Positions 7,552 to 8,133 of a DNA stretch of 8,133 bases are shown here, piece by piece (the first letter of the stretch is position 1; every line of letters starts with the position of its first letter). A program made the position numbers and the translations under genes. The stretch lies in contig JACOVL010000012.1 in NCBI GenBank assembly GCA_016177355.1, positions 1 through 8,133 of the forward strand, given 5' to 3'. This stretch comes from Betaproteobacteria bacterium (GTDB taxonomy: Bacteria > Pseudomonadota > Gammaproteobacteria > Burkholderiales > SG8-41). The notes beneath the pieces are model-generated. The model worked only from the letters and a program-made list of their open reading frames with translations, did not search any database and was not told where the DNA came from.

Positions 7552-7600
7552 GCGTGACTGGTGAGGCGGGACTGGTGAGGCGTGACTGATGAAGCGTGAC
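7552..7600 (+). repeat. 14-base tandem repeat (paired heptamers) at the kinase-regulator junction
   Basis: About 3.5 copies of a 14-base unit (7552-7565 GCGTGACTGGTGAG, 7566-7579 GCGGGACTGGTGAG, 7580-7593 GCGTGACTGATGAA, then GCGTGAC) fill the gap and run into the next gene. Each half is a heptamer of the form NNNTGAN, apart from one TGA-to-GGA change. The repeat supplies the Shine-Dalgarno-like GGTGAGG, an in-frame TGA at 7583 and the start ATG at 7589 of the regulator gene. Confidence 0.8.
7574..7580 (+). promoter_or_regulatory. Ribosome binding site of the Crp-family gene, inside the tandem repeat
   Basis: GGTGAGG lies 8 bases before the ATG at 7589. An in-frame TGA at 7583 excludes any upstream start. 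The same motif occurs one unit earlier, so repeat copy-number change would add or remove ribosome sites. Confidence 0.6.
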
Positions 7601-8133
7601 GTGGCGCAGCTTGCACCCGGGCTCGACGAAAGCGAGCTGCGCGCGCTGTCCGCGCACGCGGCGGTCCAGACGTATCCGAAGCACAGCGTCATCATCAACG
7701 AAGGGGACCGGACCGACTCGATCTTCATCATCGCGAGCGGCAAGGTCAAGGTGTTCCTGCACGGCGGCGACGGCAAGGAAGTGATACTCAACATCCACGG
7801 CCCCGGAGAATATTTCGGCGAGATGGTGCTCGACGAGGGACCGCGCTCGGCTTCGGTCGCGACGCTGGAGACGTCGAAGTTCCTCATCATCTCCAAGGCC
7901 GATTTCAGGCGCTTTCTGTCCGAGCACCCAGAATTCGCGATGAAGCTCATCAACCGCCTCATGCGGCGGGTGCGGGCGCTGACGGAGAATGTCGGCAGCC
8001 TCGCGCTGCTGGATGTCTACGGCCGGGTGGCGCGGCTGCTGCTGGAGCTCGCGGTCGAGCAGGGCGACAGGCTCGTCGTCATGGAAAAGCTCACCCAGAA
8101 AGACATCGCCGACCGCGTCGGGGCATCGCGAGA
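7589..8133 (+). CDS. Crp/Fnr-family transcription regulator (3' end cut by window)
   Basis: The first 181 codons are present and the gene runs off the window edge. The protein is a cytoplasmic Crp/Fnr-type DNA-binding regulator. Residues about 5-115 form the cNMP-binding domain: IINEGDRTDSIFIIASGKVKVF, then a phosphate-binding cassette FGEMVLDEGPRSASV with Glu78, Arg86 and Ser87. Residues 115-140 form the dimer helix, followed by SLALLDVYGRVARLLLELA, which closely follows E. coli CRP. The helix-turn-helix begins at KLTQKDIADRVGASR (167-181) and is cut in the recognition helix. No Fnr-type cysteine cluster is seen, so this is a cyclic-nucleotide or ligand-type member, not an iron-sulfur sensor. 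The E. coli adenine contact Thr127 aligns with Leu131, while Ser128 aligns with Thr132. It lies 41 bases after the kinase gene and is probably in the same operon. It may be the transcriptional output of the cluster or its own regulator. Confidence 0.9.
   Translation, partial: MKRDVAQLAPGLDESELRALSAHAAVQTYPKHSVIINEGDRTDSIFIIASGKVKVFLHGGDGKEVILNIHGPGEYFGEMVLDEGPRSASVATLETSKFLIISKADFRRFLSEHPEFAMKLINRLMRRVRALTENVGSLALLDVYGRVARLLLELAVEQGDRLVVMEKLTQKDIADRVGASR

Noticed and set aside
7552..7600. Replication origin iterons or attachment site
   Set aside because: The units are short, sit exactly between two coplanar genes and provide start and stop signals; no integrase, replication gene or tRNA is nearby.

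Overview
The window is a GC-rich stretch, consistent with a Gram-negative proteobacterium and most likely a betaproteobacterium. That taxonomic guess rests on overall base and codon use, the Sec and Tat type signal peptides, and the mix of families seen (PgtC/AfuA-like binding protein, CHASE2 cyclase, Crp-family regulator). I see no rRNA, tRNA, CRISPR array, insertion sequence or phage gene. Six protein genes fill the window: two on the minus strand on the left and four on the plus strand on the right, diverging from an AT-rich gap at about 2454-2554.

Left block (minus strand, read right to left). A secreted seven-bladed beta-propeller protein related to streptogramin/virginiamycin B lyases (2453 to 1470) is followed by a periplasmic ABC-transporter substrate-binding protein of the AfuA/PgtC type (1346 to 15). 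Both start sites are fixed by good Shine-Dalgarno sequences just upstream. No permease or ATPase is in view.

Right block (plus strand, probably one transcript). It begins with a Tat-exported caspase-like protein (about 2555-4426) that has a His-Cys dyad, a 20-residue repeat coiled coil and a separate C-terminal domain. Next is a CHASE2 sensor fused to a class III nucleotide cyclase (4483-6222), then a serine/threonine kinase carrying a C-terminal cyclic-nucleotide-binding domain (6249-7547), then a Crp/Fnr-family regulator (7589 to beyond the window edge). Gaps are 56, 26 and 41 bases, and two of them consist largely of 7-base-period repeats.

Taken together, the right block reads as a compact second-messenger circuit. 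An extracytoplasmic CHASE2 domain would control a cyclase, and its product could be read both by a kinase (phosphorylation output) and by a Crp-type protein (transcription output), with a periplasmic caspase homologue encoded at the head of the cluster. The kinase-plus-cNMP-domain fusion beside its own cyclase and a Crp protein is the most notable arrangement here. Two details leave the nucleotide uncertain: the cyclase has Ser where adenylyl cyclases normally have the purine-selecting Lys, and the Crp protein has Leu where E. coli CRP has the adenine-contacting Thr127. The functional linkage is inferred from domains and gene order, not shown directly.
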